A stretch of DNA of 64,000 nt. It comes from an uncultured Desulfobacter sp. (GTDB lineage Bacteria; Desulfobacterota; Desulfobacteria; Desulfobacterales; Desulfobacteraceae). Location of the stretch: assembly GCF_963677125.1 (NCBI RefSeq), contig NZ_OY781882.1:566501-630500 (forward strand). The letters run 5' to 3'. Under the pieces are notes generated by a model, which had not been told where the DNA came from, did not search any database, and saw nothing but the letters and a program-made list of their open reading frames with translations. How positions within the stretch are numbered: the first letter of the stretch is position 1; each line of letters opens with the position of its first letter. The translations under genes were made by a program, and so were the position numbers. Of the stretch, positions 15,861 to 24,607 are shown piece after piece.

Positions 15861-16211
15861 CTAAGCTTTTTTTACAACGGAACATTTAAGGTACATGGCT
15901 CCAAACCCTGGGATCTTACAGGAAATATCGTGGCCGTTCACAGGGTCATCAAGAAGTTTTATATTTTTGACCTTTGTACCTAATTTCATTGTGTCCTTGC
16001 CGGCTTTAAGATCTTTGATGGTCGTCACGGTATCTCCGTCCTGCAATGGATTGCCGTTGGCATCTATGAATCGTGGTGCCGCTTCCGAGGGGGTATCCGG
16101 CGTCTGATCCAATGTCCATTCATGGGAGCATTCGGGGCAGATCCACAACAACCCATCGGTATAGGCATATGGTGAATTACATTTGGGGCATACATTCTCT
16201 TCAGCTGACAT
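15861..16211 (-). CDS. yjdM: YjdM/PhnA-like zinc ribbon protein
   Basis: This 116-residue protein has an N-terminal zinc ribbon (CPKCNSPYAYTDGLLWICPEC) and a C-terminal SH3-like beta domain with FIDANGNPLQDGDTVTTIKDLK. This is the PhnA/YjdM family; despite the older name the family is not phosphonoacetate hydrolase, and the function is not settled. The start at 16211 is chosen because an AGGAAA ribosome site lies upstream; the longer frame to 16280 adds an AT-rich stretch not found in the family. Confidence 0.85.
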   Translation of the reverse strand: MSAEENVCPKCNSPYAYTDGLLWICPECSHEWTLDQTPDTPSEAAPRFIDANGNPLQDGDTVTTIKDLKAGKDTMKLGTKVKNIKLLDDPVNGHDISCKIPGFGAMYLKCSVVKKA

Positions 16212-16374
16212 GGCAAATTTCCTGGTTGTTTTTATAAATTGGTTATAAATCGTTTTTTCATTTAGTGAAATATGTATCACTGATGAAAGGCAAATGAAGA
16301 CTTTAATATATGATGAGTGTATATCAGTGACCCTTGATTTGAGTCAAATAATTTTTGTCAACATTGATGCCCGT

Positions 16375-18018
16375 TTAAACTGATTCTGCCAGTATAAATC
16401 GGTCTTTTTCCGGGTGAAAGGCTGCAGGGCAGCGCCGGATAAATTGTTCTACCTGATTTAAGGGGCCTTCGTGGATAAGGGACAGAGCATAGTACCTGAA
16501 CAAAAGCCATGGGTCGGTGTTCGGGTTTTCAAGCTTTTCTGCAATGGGAGAGAAGAGATCACGGTCTCGGAAAAGTTCTTCAAACTGCATATATTCCTGC
16601 AAAGTTAGGTGACGGATAATCCGGCATTTTATCGGCTGGTTTTGAATATATGCACAAATAGCGGCAAGGAAAAAAGAGATACTGCAGGTTTTTGCCTGTG
16701 TCACGATCTCTTTTTTTGTGAATCGGACATGATCAAGAATTTCGTTTTTCAAGGCAGATTTCTTTTCTGTGCTGAGATCGCGGAAACTGGTATTGTTCAG
16801 ATACTTGGCCTTTATTCGCTTAACCACCGAAGGCGTCAGGCTTTTTCTTTTTAACCGGGCCTTGTCCAAAAAAACATCAAAATATTCCCTGATGCTCCTC
16901 ATGCCTGGTGGGGTCAGTTCGTCAGTGCCGTTATCAAAAAGAATATTTTCCACCTGAACGTCTAAAAGCGCAGGTAAAATAGATGGTCCATTTTTGGTCA
17001 TTACTTCAATGGGTTTAAAATAATCGACCAAAAGGGCAGGGCGCCCGATTTTTTTTCTGGGGATAAAAAGGGTTTTGTTGGTGATTCTGATTTTTTTATG
17101 GCCAAAGGGGTGCAACGCACTGGTAAAAGCAGGAATGACGGCAAAACATCCGTCCAGGGAGATTTCCGTACCGTAGCTGTCTGTAATAGAGGGTTTGACC
17201 GTGGAGAAGTCTTCATCGAGCCCTGCCGGGATTAAAAGATCGGCCGTGGCGTGCTGCTTGGTAAAGGGTTGTCCCATCTGTTGTTCAAGACGAATAATTC
17301 TGTCCCGGTTGCGGTCTGTCAGGCTCACGGACATCGGAATGCCGGCCTGTATCAGTGCTTTTGCAAGGTTGCCTTTGCCCCTTGGGATTTTTGTCAACAA
17401 ACTAAATTGGCAGGTTTCCCCAAGGCTGTTCAGTGCATGGGTGATGTCATATGAATCATCACACCAGTCAAGGGGGTCTGATCCGCCGTAGAGTGCTAAA
17501 TCCGTGTTGCCATGTGCCAGAAATGTATCAATAAATGTATTCACTGCATCATAGCTGAAATGATGTCGAACTTTTGGTAAAGCCCACTCATTGCAGCGAC
17601 GACAGAAATTAGAGCAACCGGACGTCATCTGGAAGGTGATGGCCTCACTGAAAACGCAAGGACGCTGCCACGAAGCAATATTAAAACTATTTTCCCAATC
17701 ATCATATGTCATGTGGCCGGGATTCGCCTGACGGACTTTGTCAGCAAGCAAATGTTTAAGATGTGCTGTCCGTTCTTTTAGATCTAAATGATCGTTAATC
17801 AGACGCTTATGTTTAGCAAGGGCTGTTAATGCCTGGCGCAGATACTTTTCATCTGTTTCGCCAAGTTCAGGATCTTGTGCTGTGTCATTAGCCCGATCAA
17901 GAAGTCCTTTGAGTCGATCAAAATTTGTGGAAAAAAGAGCCGCAAGAATTTTGTTTTTCAGCTCTTCAACTGGAGCTTCCGGTGTGACAATGATGTTTTG
18001 AGAAATAGAAAAGCCCAA
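16375..18018 (-). CDS. Radical SAM domain protein of unknown function
   Basis: About 547 residues. The middle carries SGCSNFCRRCNEW, a Cx3Cx2C site for a 4Fe-4S cluster and S-adenosylmethionine, followed by LALYGGSDPLDW (a GGxP-like SAM loop). The N-terminal 100 residues are helical and there is a long C-terminal helical region. I do not recognise the subfamily. The frame extends to 18072, but that part runs through the terminator palindrome of the dsr operon. A TTG at 18018 with AAGGA 7 bases upstream is a much better start. It lies directly downstream of dsrP in the same direction, so some expression by read-through is likely; a link to dissimilatory sulfite reduction is only suggestion. 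Confidence 0.7.
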   Translation of the reverse strand: MGFSISQNIIVTPEAPVEELKNKILAALFSTNFDRLKGLLDRANDTAQDPELGETDEKYLRQALTALAKHKRLINDHLDLKERTAHLKHLLADKVRQANPGHMTYDDWENSFNIASWQRPCVFSEAITFQMTSGCSNFCRRCNEWALPKVRHHFSYDAVNTFIDTFLAHGNTDLALYGGSDPLDWCDDSYDITHALNSLGETCQFSLLTKIPRGKGNLAKALIQAGIPMSVSLTDRNRDRIIRLEQQMGQPFTKQHATADLLIPAGLDEDFSTVKPSITDSYGTEISLDGCFAVIPAFTSALHPFGHKKIRITNKTLFIPRKKIGRPALLVDYFKPIEVMTKNGPSILPALLDVQVENILFDNGTDELTPPGMRSIREYFDVFLDKARLKRKSLTPSVVKRIKAKYLNNTSFRDLSTEKKSALKNEILDHVRFTKKEIVTQAKTCSISFFLAAICAYIQNQPIKCRIIRHLTLQEYMQFEELFRDRDLFSPIAEKLENPNTDPWLLFRYYALSLIHEGPLNQVEQFIRRCPAAFHPEKDRFILAESV

Positions 18019-18038
18019 GAATAGTTCCTTAGCAAAAT

Positions 18039-18070
18039 GAGGGGGGCTTTTTGTACAAAAAGCCCCCCTC
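18039..18070. terminator. 32-bp perfect palindrome ending the dsrMKJOP operon
   Basis: Bases 18039-18070 are a perfect inverted repeat with arms of G-run, CTTTTTG and a GTAC centre. On the minus strand it follows the dsrP stop by about 38 bases. The stem contains its own T tract, and CATTTTGC follows, so it should act as a terminator on either strand. Confidence 0.75.
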
Positions 18071-18107
18071 AATAATATCAGCTAAATAATGCAGATGAAT
18101 GTATAAA

Positions 18108-19265
18108 CTATCCGCGAACCTCTTCTTTAACTGTGGTGGCAAGTTTGTAAAGTATGGTCAGTACAAAAAAGCCTGCGCCGTATACACCTAAAGCAATAAT
18201 CCCTTCCTGAAGTGTGGGGGCATATTCATGCACATGGTGCAATGGAGAGGGAACAAAACCACCTGCGATCATGCCAAGGGCCTTGTCGATCCAGGCACCG
18301 AAAAAGATCATGGCGCAGGTCACGGGCAATAGTGCTTTGTTGTTTCTCAATTTGGGAATCACCAGGAAAATGGCGCCAACACCCATGAGAATCAGTGCGC
18401 TCCACATCCAAGGTACCATCATGTTATGACCGTGCAGGCCAAACAGCAGGTACTGGGTATGGGCCAGATGACCGGGGATACCGGAGTAGTAAACTACGAA
18501 ACATTCGCAAGCAAAGAAGAACAGGTTGGCAATGATGGCGTAGCAGACAATTTTTGATAAGGTCTGCATGGCTTCCCAGCCTGGATCAAATTTGGTGAAT
18601 TTTCTGATGATGTAGCAAAGGATGATCAAGAACGCAGGACCTGCAGCAAAAGCAGATGCCAGGAATCTGGGGGCCAGGATGGCCGTCAGCCAGAAACCGC
18701 GTCCGGGAAGACCGCAGTACAGGTAAGCCGTTACCGTGTGGATGCCGATGGCAAAGGGGATGGATACCAGAACCAGGGGTTTGGTCCACCACACAGGTTC
18801 AACCTGGTTTCTTTCTGCTTCAAGTACTTTCCAACCCACAACAATGTTCAAAAACAGATAACCGTTAAGAACGATCATGTCATAAAAGAGCATGGAGTGG
18901 GGAGTGGGGTAAAGCAGCACGTTCAGCATACGAATGGGCTGGCCTAAGTCCACAACGATGAACAGCAGGCACATGATCAGGCAGGCTACCGCCAGGAATT
19001 CACCTAAAATTGTAATCCGGTGAAATCGTTCGTAATCATGCAGATAATAGGGAATAACCACCATAACACCACCTGCGGCAACACCCACAAGAAAGGTGAA
19101 ATTGGCGATGTAAAATCCCCAAGAGACGTCCCGGCTCATGCCCGTGATCTGCAGACCGTTGAAAAACTGGTCAACGTAGGCAAGACCGCCTGCACCCATG
19201 ACAGCGAGCAAAAGGACGATCCACAACCAATATTTTTTACTTCCTTTAATAGCTATCTCAAGCAT
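18108..19265 (-). CDS. dsrP: DsrP, NrfD-type integral membrane subunit of DsrMKJOP
   Basis: This is a 385-residue membrane protein with about ten hydrophobic helices of NrfD/PsrC type, starting near residue 13 (YWLWIVLLLAVMGAGGLAYVDQF). It is thought to exchange electrons with the menaquinone pool within the DsrMKJOP complex, which links quinone oxidation to reduction of the DsrC trisulfide in dissimilatory sulfite reduction. Last gene of the operon, 11 bases after dsrO, with a GAGAGG ribosome site and a palindromic terminator behind it. Confidence 0.94.
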   Translation of the reverse strand: MLEIAIKGSKKYWLWIVLLLAVMGAGGLAYVDQFFNGLQITGMSRDVSWGFYIANFTFLVGVAAGGVMVVIPYYLHDYERFHRITILGEFLAVACLIMCLLFIVVDLGQPIRMLNVLLYPTPHSMLFYDMIVLNGYLFLNIVVGWKVLEAERNQVEPVWWTKPLVLVSIPFAIGIHTVTAYLYCGLPGRGFWLTAILAPRFLASAFAAGPAFLIILCYIIRKFTKFDPGWEAMQTLSKIVCYAIIANLFFFACECFVVYYSGIPGHLAHTQYLLFGLHGHNMMVPWMWSALILMGVGAIFLVIPKLRNNKALLPVTCAMIFFGAWIDKALGMIAGGFVPSPLHHVHEYAPTLQEGIIALGVYGAGFFVLTILYKLATTVKEEVRG

Positions 19266-19276
19266 AGTCGCCTCTC

Positions 19277-20107
19277 TTAAACGATGTAGTAAACACTGGG
19301 CTCGGTACCCAGGGACTGTTTACGTCTGATTGTATAATGTTCGGCCAGGAGATGTCTGATTTCAGAATCAGGATCTTCCAGGTCTCCGACAACGATGGCG
19401 CCTTCGCTTGCTTCCACACAATGGGGCTGCTCTCCTTTGGCCAGACGTTCGGCACACAGGTTGCATTTTTCAACCACACCCTTGGTCCGGGTGGGGAAAC
19501 CCGGGGCTGTCTCTTCGATGAAGGGACGCGGATCTCTGAAGTTGAAGTTTCGTGAACCGTAAGGACAGGCAGCCATGCAGAACCGGCAGCCGATGCAGCG
19601 GTGGTAGTCCATGATGACGATACCATCTTCGCGCTTGAAGGTTGCCTGGGTAGGACATGCCTGGACACAGGGTGCATTTTTGCAGTGGTTGCAGGTTACA
19701 AGGAAGGGAAGATCATGGAATTTCTCAGCCAAGAATTCATCTTCCTTGTCTGGAAAGGCATTGTGGAAGTGTTCATGCCAGATCCATTTAATTTCCTGGC
19801 CTTCTCTAACCGGACGGGTGTTGGGGAATTTTTCAGCGTCCGGTTCCATGTTGAAATCGGGCACGTTGTGGGCTTTATGACAGGCTTCAGTAACCGCTTC
19901 GGCAACTTCTTCGGTCAGTTTAGAGGTGTCAATGACCATACCCCAGCGTTCGGCATGCATGGCCTCTTCGTTTCTGGTGATTTCGGGTCCGGCACTGCCA
20001 TGGCCGTGGGAGTCTGATGCGGCAAGATTCATTACCGGAGCAGCACCCATTCCGATGGCAGCAATACCCGCTACTTTAAGAAAGCTTCTTCTGCTCTTTA
20101 TCATCAT
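19277..20107 (-). CDS. dsrO: DsrO, periplasmic ferredoxin-like subunit of DsrMKJOP
   Basis: This 276-residue iron-sulfur protein has an N-terminal Tat signal (SRRSFLKVAGIAAIG) and at least four groups of cluster-binding Cys: CNHCKNAPCVQACP, CIGCRFCMAACPYG, CNLCAERL and further Cys positions. Family members bind several 4Fe-4S clusters and sit on the periplasmic side next to DsrP and DsrJ. The ATG overlaps the dsrJ stop by four bases; AAGGAG lies 5 bases upstream. Confidence 0.94.
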   Translation of the reverse strand: MMIKSRRSFLKVAGIAAIGMGAAPVMNLAASDSHGHGSAGPEITRNEEAMHAERWGMVIDTSKLTEEVAEAVTEACHKAHNVPDFNMEPDAEKFPNTRPVREGQEIKWIWHEHFHNAFPDKEDEFLAEKFHDLPFLVTCNHCKNAPCVQACPTQATFKREDGIVIMDYHRCIGCRFCMAACPYGSRNFNFRDPRPFIEETAPGFPTRTKGVVEKCNLCAERLAKGEQPHCVEASEGAIVVGDLEDPDSEIRHLLAEHYTIRRKQSLGTEPSVYYIV

Positions 20108-20499
20108 TCAATCTCCTTGGGGTTGGTGTGACAATCCCAGCAATAGGGGCTCACAGAGGCATAGTCGTGGCAGCTGTCACAGAATTTCGCTTTGTCTTCA
20201 TGGCAGCCCAGGCAGGAGTTTTCACCTGTGGACAGACTCATATTAAAGGTTTCGCCGTTGGTTCCGGTGTATTTGCGGTCCCCATTACGCACAACAGAGT
20301 CCCGCCACACATCCAGCAGATACATATGTTCGGCACGCATTTCATATTTGTCCAGAACACATTTTTTGGCCTCGGCAGCCTTGCCCAGAAGTTCGGGTTT
20401 CGGCGCAGCCATTGTGGTTGTGATCAAGTTGAACCAGAACGGAGAAAGAACGGCGAGCACGAATACCGCAAGTCCTGCCATAATCATGTTTTTACTCAT
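20104..20499 (-). CDS. dsrJ: DsrJ, triheme cytochrome c subunit
   Basis: This 131-residue protein has an N-terminal membrane anchor or uncleaved signal (residues about 5-28) and three heme c sites, CLGCH, CDSCH and CWDCH, closely spaced in the C-terminal 50 residues. DsrJ is the periplasmic triheme cytochrome of the DsrMKJOP complex; in studied members one heme has unusual His/Cys ligation. It is flanked by dsrK and dsrO with spacing of one base or overlap. Confidence 0.95.
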   Translation of the reverse strand: MSKNMIMAGLAVFVLAVLSPFWFNLITTTMAAPKPELLGKAAEAKKCVLDKYEMRAEHMYLLDVWRDSVVRNGDRKYTGTNGETFNMSLSTGENSCLGCHEDKAKFCDSCHDYASVSPYCWDCHTNPKEIE

Positions 20500-20500
20500 C

Positions 20501-22159
20501 TTATTCCTCCTCTACCCCGGGTAGGGGTTCCATTCTCAGGTCCTCGGTTCTTTCCTTTTCACCCGGCAGAATCAATGCGTTGCCCACAAGCTCATGAACA
20601 CCGATGACATCGACTTCAGGTACCCAGTATTCACACATGGTGGGAAGAGCTGCCCTGTCGATTGCGCAGATGGTAGCTAAGGAGTTAACCCCGAATTTTT
20701 CATGAACATATTTGACGGCATTGGCCCGGGGAAGGGCACCGGCCATTCTCAGTTCAATGTTTTCACCGGCATTGAGGCCGGCACCTGAACCGCAGCAGAA
20801 AGTCTGTTCGCGGATGGTATTCGGCGGCATTTCATAGAACTCGTCTGCACACGCCTTGATAACATATCTGGGTTCTTCCAGCAGCCCCATCCCGCGTGCG
20901 GGGTTACAGGAATCGTGGAAGGTCAGGATACGGTTAGCGTTGCGGCTCTTGTCCAGTTCGAGCTTGCCGTGTTTGATCAAGTCAGCCGTGAATTCGGTGA
21001 TATGAACCATTTTAGTGGACGCAGCATTTTCAAACCTGGTGCCTGTGATGGGGTTCACCGGCACTTCAAGGAAATCGGCAGGACCGTTCATGGTATCCAT
21101 GTACTGGTTGATAACACGCCACATATGACCGCATTCCCCGCCCAGTATCCATTTAACGCCAAGACGTTTAGCTTCTGCGTACATTTTGGCATTGAGACGC
21201 TTCATGGTTTCATGGGAGGTGAAAAATCCGAAGTTGCCGCCCTCAGAAGCGTAGGTTGACCAAGTGACATCCAGTCCGTATTTCTCTTTGAGGTATTTGA
21301 ACAGGATCATATATCCCTGACAGGTATATGTTCCCGGGTCGGCAAATACGTCACCGGACGGTGTAATAAAGAGGATGTCAGCCCCTTTTTTCTGGAACTG
21401 GGGCGTACAGTCAACGCCGGTGACATCTTCAATGTCTTCAACAAAGAATTCGAGCATATCTTTGAAGGCATGGGGCTGGATACCCAGATGGTTACCTGTC
21501 TGGTAGCAGTTGGAAACCGGTGTGGCAATCCAGTCAATGTTCAGCCCGATCAAGTTGAGCAATTCACGGCCTATGATGGTAATTTCAGCCGTGTCAATGC
21601 CGTAGGGGCAGAACACTGAACAGCGGCGACATTCAGTACATTGAAAAAAGTAGTACCACATCTCTTTGAGGGCTTCCAGGCTCAATTCCCTGGAACCTAA
21701 CAGGCGTTTGCCCCCGGGAATTTTTTTCAGGAGCTTTCCGGCAAAAGTAAAGTCATTGCGATAAATAGACCGCAGCAACTCGGCCCGCAGTACCGGCATA
21801 TTTTTGGGATCGCCGGTTCCCAGGAAGAAATGGCATTTGTCTGCACAGGCACCGCAGCGCACACAGATGTCCATGAATACTTTAAAAGTACGGAAACGCT
21901 CCAGCCGTTCTTTGATTCCTTCGTGCAGGATCTGTTGCCAGTTTTCCGGCAATTTCCAGTCGTCATCCAAAGGATTCCACTGTCTGGCATTGGGAAGGCC
22001 TAAGGTTTCAACGCTTTCCGGTTTGGCGGCATAGCAGTACATGCCGGGCCGGATCTGAACGGATTTAGTAGTGTCCAGCCAGTTGCTGGGCTCGGAGCTA
22101 GACCGGGGACGATAGTCAATTTTGTCTAATGCTTCATCCGGTGTAAGTTCGTCAGCCAT
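20501..22159 (-). CDS. dsrK: DsrK, HdrD-like cytoplasmic iron-sulfur subunit
   Basis: This 552-residue protein has two 4Fe-4S ferredoxin motifs (CVRCGACADKC and CTECRRCSVFCP) in its N-terminal third and the CCG-type noncubane cluster region of heterodisulfide reductases in the C-terminal half (FHDSCNPARG and FCCGSGAGLN). It is the catalytic subunit that acts on the DsrC heterodisulfide/trisulfide on the cytoplasmic side, taking electrons from DsrM. It starts 3 bases after dsrM ends and is followed one base later by dsrJ. Confidence 0.96.
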   Translation of the reverse strand: MADELTPDEALDKIDYRPRSSSEPSNWLDTTKSVQIRPGMYCYAAKPESVETLGLPNARQWNPLDDDWKLPENWQQILHEGIKERLERFRTFKVFMDICVRCGACADKCHFFLGTGDPKNMPVLRAELLRSIYRNDFTFAGKLLKKIPGGKRLLGSRELSLEALKEMWYYFFQCTECRRCSVFCPYGIDTAEITIIGRELLNLIGLNIDWIATPVSNCYQTGNHLGIQPHAFKDMLEFFVEDIEDVTGVDCTPQFQKKGADILFITPSGDVFADPGTYTCQGYMILFKYLKEKYGLDVTWSTYASEGGNFGFFTSHETMKRLNAKMYAEAKRLGVKWILGGECGHMWRVINQYMDTMNGPADFLEVPVNPITGTRFENAASTKMVHITEFTADLIKHGKLELDKSRNANRILTFHDSCNPARGMGLLEEPRYVIKACADEFYEMPPNTIREQTFCCGSGAGLNAGENIELRMAGALPRANAVKYVHEKFGVNSLATICAIDRAALPTMCEYWVPEVDVIGVHELVGNALILPGEKERTEDLRMEPLPGVEEE

Positions 22160-22162
22160 CTA

Positions 22163-23170
22163 TCACTCCTTTTTATCCACCGGCAGGCCGGCTTCAATCA
22201 TTTTGTCTCTGAAGTGGTCCTCATACTGTTCATATGTATGGATGGGCACATCATAGTTCCAAGGGTTAATATGCCGTTTGGCCCGGGTGTTGTTGGCCAT
22301 GTTCCTGGTGGGGCTCAAAAAGATACCGCCCATGTGCATCAGTTTGCTCATGGGAAAATAGGCAAATAAAATGCTCACAAGGAAAAGATGACCGTAGAAC
22401 AGCCCGCCGACTTCTTCGGGAATATGGGGATGGAAAGTCGCCAGTCCCATGGTCAGTTCCTTGATGCCGATGATGTCCACTTTTGTGAAATAACGCATGG
22501 CAATGCCTGTGGCGGCAATACCAATGATCAGGAACAAGGGGAAGTAATCAGCAGCTTGGGAGATGTAGCTGATTTTCGCGTCAAAAATTCTACGGCTTAA
22601 AAGAAACAGCGCTGCCAGCAGAAGCACGGGCCCGGAAATGAACAGTCCGGGAAGACCAACCTGGATAATTCCGTCCAGGTATTCTATCAACTGAATGCAT
22701 CCGGGAACAGGCGCTGTGAAAAATCTTAAGTGCCTGAGAAGAACTGCCAGGAATGCATAGTGGAATGCAAGCGCACCTACCCACAGAAAAATTTCCCAGG
22801 AATAGGAGAGCCTGTTGGATGCATGCCGGTTAAACGCCGCTTTTGTATTTCTGAACAATGACCTGAAAGCAAAAATTTCAAGGAGCATTCTTACAAAAAC
22901 GCCGGTAGATGTGTTCGGGTTGTCAATGGTGTTCTGTTTGATCCATGGCAGTGATTTCTGCTGGCCGCAGGTTGTAGGAATCCTAAACGGCACGGCAGAC
23001 GCTGCCCAGTCCTTGACCTTGATTACAAAGCCAATTAGGAATGCGGCAACTGCCAGATACGGAATCAGTACACCAAAGACCACCTGAAGCCCGAGTCCCT
23101 CAACCCCTGTGTAAGCCAACAGGAAGAGCAGAAAGACAGCAGTAAGGGGGATCAAGTACCTTTGATTCAT
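22163..23170 (-). CDS. dsrM: DsrM, NarI-like cytochrome b subunit
   Basis: This 335-residue membrane protein belongs to the NarI/HdrE cytochrome b family. Hydrophobic helices begin at residue 5, with further helices around 125-170, 185-215, 220-240 and 255-285; His residues in helices (such as EIFLWVGALAFHYAFL and FYGHLFLVSILFAYFPMSKLMH) fit two b hemes. It oxidises menaquinol and passes electrons to DsrK. First gene of the dsrMKJOP set, with a GAGGTGG ribosome site; the RsbRD-N gene lies 54 bases upstream. Confidence 0.95.
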   Translation of the reverse strand: MNQRYLIPLTAVFLLFLLAYTGVEGLGLQVVFGVLIPYLAVAAFLIGFVIKVKDWAASAVPFRIPTTCGQQKSLPWIKQNTIDNPNTSTGVFVRMLLEIFAFRSLFRNTKAAFNRHASNRLSYSWEIFLWVGALAFHYAFLAVLLRHLRFFTAPVPGCIQLIEYLDGIIQVGLPGLFISGPVLLLAALFLLSRRIFDAKISYISQAADYFPLFLIIGIAATGIAMRYFTKVDIIGIKELTMGLATFHPHIPEEVGGLFYGHLFLVSILFAYFPMSKLMHMGGIFLSPTRNMANNTRAKRHINPWNYDVPIHTYEQYEDHFRDKMIEAGLPVDKKE

Positions 23171-23192
23171 GTTATAACCACCTCATTTTTGT

Positions 23193-23223
23193 ATGTATGG
23201 CCCGCCATTATCGCGCCATACAT
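23193..23223. promoter_or_regulatory. Stem-loop between the RsbRD-N gene and dsrM
   Basis: A perfect 9-bp stem (ATGTATGGC at 23193-23201 with GCCATACAT at 23215-23223) fills the short spacer. No T tract follows, so it is more likely an RNA-processing or attenuation element, or a regulator site, than a terminator. Confidence 0.4.
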
Positions 23224-23224
23224 G

Positions 23225-23740
23225 TTAAGATTGTTTGGAGCCTAAGAGGTCATCCTCTGACAGCTCCGCTACTAAACCTGCCCTTTCAAAGGCCTTATGG
23301 ATGCGTCGTTTGCTCTCCGTGGCCTTTAAAAGGAAAATATCCTCTCTACATTTCATGTACCGGTTGAAAGCCGCCAAGGCAATTTCGTCTACAAGGCGAT
23401 AAAAATCTAGTAGATCTATCTCTGCCTCTTTAAAGAGACTCTCACCGATGTCCTTTAGTGCAAATACAAAACTGACTGCATTTGCGGGGTCGAATGCCTG
23501 GACAGCACGAATACGTATAACTGGGTCCAGGGCTTTTTCAAGACCTTCCCGACTAAAATTTTCGATTGTTAGATTTAGGACATCTTCAAGGGTTTCTCGA
23601 GTGACGGCACCTATTGGATTGTCAAAACGATCGGATTTTTTTCCCAAAACCCTTGCAGATTCTTCAGGATAGGTGTTGATGGTGGCATGGAACCAACTGT
23701 CCAGCAATTGATTCCTGTGTTTTTTTATAGTCTTTTTCAA
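23225..23740 (-). CDS. RsbRD N-terminal domain protein upstream of dsrMKJOP
   Basis: About 171 residues from a TTG at 23740; the open frame reaches 23863, but the extra part is AT-rich and overlaps a probable promoter (TTGACA at 23777-23782 on the minus strand). The sequence HRNQLLDSWFHATINTYPEES with DRFDNPIGAVTRETLEDVL, then a helical core ending in EIALAAFNRYMKCRE, fits the RsbT co-antagonist RsbRD N-terminal (globin-like sensor) domain. There is no STAS domain. From memory, such genes often precede dsrMKJOP in Desulfobacterota, so a regulatory role for the complex is likely but not shown. Confidence 0.72.
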   Translation of the reverse strand: MKKTIKKHRNQLLDSWFHATINTYPEESARVLGKKSDRFDNPIGAVTRETLEDVLNLTIENFSREGLEKALDPVIRIRAVQAFDPANAVSFVFALKDIGESLFKEAEIDLLDFYRLVDEIALAAFNRYMKCREDIFLLKATESKRRIHKAFERAGLVAELSEDDLLGSKQS

Positions 23741-24066
23741 TGTGTAGTAATCTTTAATTTTACAATATTTATAAAATGTCAACGGGTTAATTTGCGCAAT
23801 TGATAGAAGGATATAAACTCCCCCCAATTTTATGTCAAGGGTAAACCTGCTTTGGTTTCTCAATGAAAGTTGCTGTGTTCAGGGCTTTGGTTTTGTTCAT
23901 GGTGCATCATTGTTCCTGATGGTTTCCGTTAAGGAAAAAAAATAAGGCAAATGTTTATTTTTGGTTAAGAATAGTGTATTTTCTACGTCATTCATCATTT
24001 ATATTCAGTCACTGCCGTAAGGCATTTTCCCCGGTATCAGAACCGGTTTCGCAAGAAAGGACAATT
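23741..24066. other. Divergent intergenic region
   Basis: It contains the probable dsr-region promoter on the minus strand near 23777-23782 and, on the plus strand, a small hairpin near 24030-24050 before the pagL-like ribosome site. No gene was recognised. Confidence 0.4.
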
Positions 24067-24600
24067 ATGAAAAGACTTCTGTTTTTGTTGATCTGTTTTA
24101 TTGGTACGAGTAGCTATGCTGTAGCCCAAGATTTTTCCTGGCTTGACGGATATGGTGTTTCATTGGGGTATGGTCAAAGCATGGATAATATTGATATTTA
24201 TCGTGCAGGGCTTTTAAAGCAGTGGGATGTCAAATGGTTTGAAACCAAAGTTGGTTATGCAAATGGATATTTTGAGTTATCATATAACCGCTGGGAAAAC
24301 GGTGGAGATGATGTAAATGCTGTCGCATTGTCTCCGGTTTTTCAGTATGTTTTTCATGCCGGAGGAGCGATCTGGTATCCATACATAGAGGCGGGGATTG
24401 GTATTGCCTATCTGGACGATTATATGATCAATGACAGGGATCTATCCTCCAATTTTTTGTTTGAAGACAGGGTGGGGGTGGGTGTCAGAATTAAAAATAT
24501 GGATATTAGTTTTCGATATATGCATTATTCCAACGCTGGTTTAAAAGAGCCAAACAACGGAATTGATATCCTCATTGGTACCTTGGTCTGGTACTTTTAG
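24067..24600 (+). CDS. pagL: PagL-like lipid A 3-O-deacylase (acyloxyacyl hydrolase)
   Basis: This is a 177-residue outer-membrane protein. A signal peptide (residues 1-20, MKRLLFLLICFIGTSSYAVA) precedes alternating beta strands. Near the C-terminus the sequence FRYMHYSNAGLKEPNNGID carries the His and Ser of the PagL active site, and the protein ends in an aromatic residue (WYF) as expected for an outer-membrane beta barrel. PagL removes the 3-O acyl chain from lipid A. The ATG at 24067 follows AAAGGACAATT; the upstream frame to 23974 is unlikely to be translated. It is convergent with the methyltransferase gene. Confidence 0.85.
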   Translation: MKRLLFLLICFIGTSSYAVAQDFSWLDGYGVSLGYGQSMDNIDIYRAGLLKQWDVKWFETKVGYANGYFELSYNRWENGGDDVNAVALSPVFQYVFHAGGAIWYPYIEAGIGIAYLDDYMINDRDLSSNFLFEDRVGVGVRIKNMDISFRYMHYSNAGLKEPNNGIDILIGTLVWYF

Positions 24601-24607
24601 GTGTTTT

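Noticed and set aside
18019..18072. Upstream extension of the radical SAM gene
   Set aside because: It would translate the terminator palindrome; a TTG at 18018 has a proper ribosome site.
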